Shown here: piece by piece, positions 33,335-33,357 of the stretch
Position numbering within the stretch: the stretch's first letter is position 1
Layout: the number at the start of each line of letters is the position of its first letter
Origin: Thiopontia sp964344135
Lineage (GTDB): Bacteria > Pseudomonadota > Gammaproteobacteria > GCF-002020875
Reading direction: 5' to 3'
NCBI GenBank assembly: GCA_964344135.1
Contig: CAYFMF010000018.1
Coordinates: 1 to 33,357 of the forward strand
Length of the DNA stretch: 33,357 nt
Program-made: the position numbers and the translations under genes
Notes under the pieces: model-generated
The model's database searches: none
Seen by the model: only the letters and a program-made list of their open reading frames with translations
What the model was told of the DNA's origin: nothing

Positions 33335-33357
33335 GGTGAAGAGTTGCTTCTAACCCC

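Noticed and set aside
33200..33357. Frameshift as the cause of the short PurK
   Set aside because: The other two frames after the conserved GHVTYW hit stops or give no PurK-like residues, so no frameshift can be shown.

Overview
The window is ordinary chromosomal core DNA of a gammaproteobacterium. It starts inside a 23S rRNA gene and ends just after purK, which probably marks an assembly break in the rRNA operon. The gene neighbourhoods support this lineage: yibN-grxC-secB-gpsA next to gpmI and trmL, hisBHAFI-hisE followed by tatABC, def-fmt-rsmB-trkA divergent from dprA-smg-topA, and then purE-purK. A class 1B PyrD, a persulfide-sensor-type ArsR regulator, several rhodaneses and a cluster-binding FNR hint at a sulfur-metabolising, facultatively anaerobic relative (Chromatiales or thiotrophic type). 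That placement is inference. I see no mobile element, CRISPR array, tRNA or prophage.

Layout. 1-950: 3' part of 23S rRNA, a 23S-5S spacer with two hairpins and no tRNA, 5S rRNA and a strong terminator. 987-2442: pyrD (minus) and trmL (plus), divergent. 2479-5893: a minus-strand run in transcription order of ArsR regulator, DUF2892 membrane protein, membrane-anchored rhodanese, grxC, trxC, secB, gpsA; this looks like a thiol and persulfide redox block feeding into protein export. 6005-7549: gpmI (plus). 7556-13997: one long minus-strand run, hisB-hisH-hisA-hisF-hisI-SYLF-hisE-hinT-tatA-tatB-tatC, with start/stop overlaps from hisF to hinT. A secreted SYLF-domain protein sits inside the histidine genes.

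14181-17186: fnr (plus), with an FNR-like box in its upstream region; then dtd, a membrane-anchored methionine-heptad coiled-coil protein and a rhodanese on minus, divergent from a TtcA-like tRNA thiolase on plus. 17259-27005: minus-strand run def-fmt-rsmB-DUF4390-ntrY-ntrX-trkA-trkH, covering N-terminal formyl-methionine metabolism, rRNA methylation, a two-component system and potassium uptake. 27006-27286: a 281-bp non-coding divergent region with some inverted repeats. 27287-33334: dprA-smg-topA and purE-purK on plus.

The most interesting items are the ArsR regulator, whose cysteine pair has the spacing of SqrR/BigR persulfide sensors and which heads what looks like a split YgaVP system; the methionine-heptad protein coupled to dtd; the SYLF gene inside the his operon; TatC with a 120-residue charged tail; and an NtrX that lacks the sigma-54 contact loop. 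Nothing here is clearly a wholly new system. Functional statements are family-level recognition by eye, without database searches.
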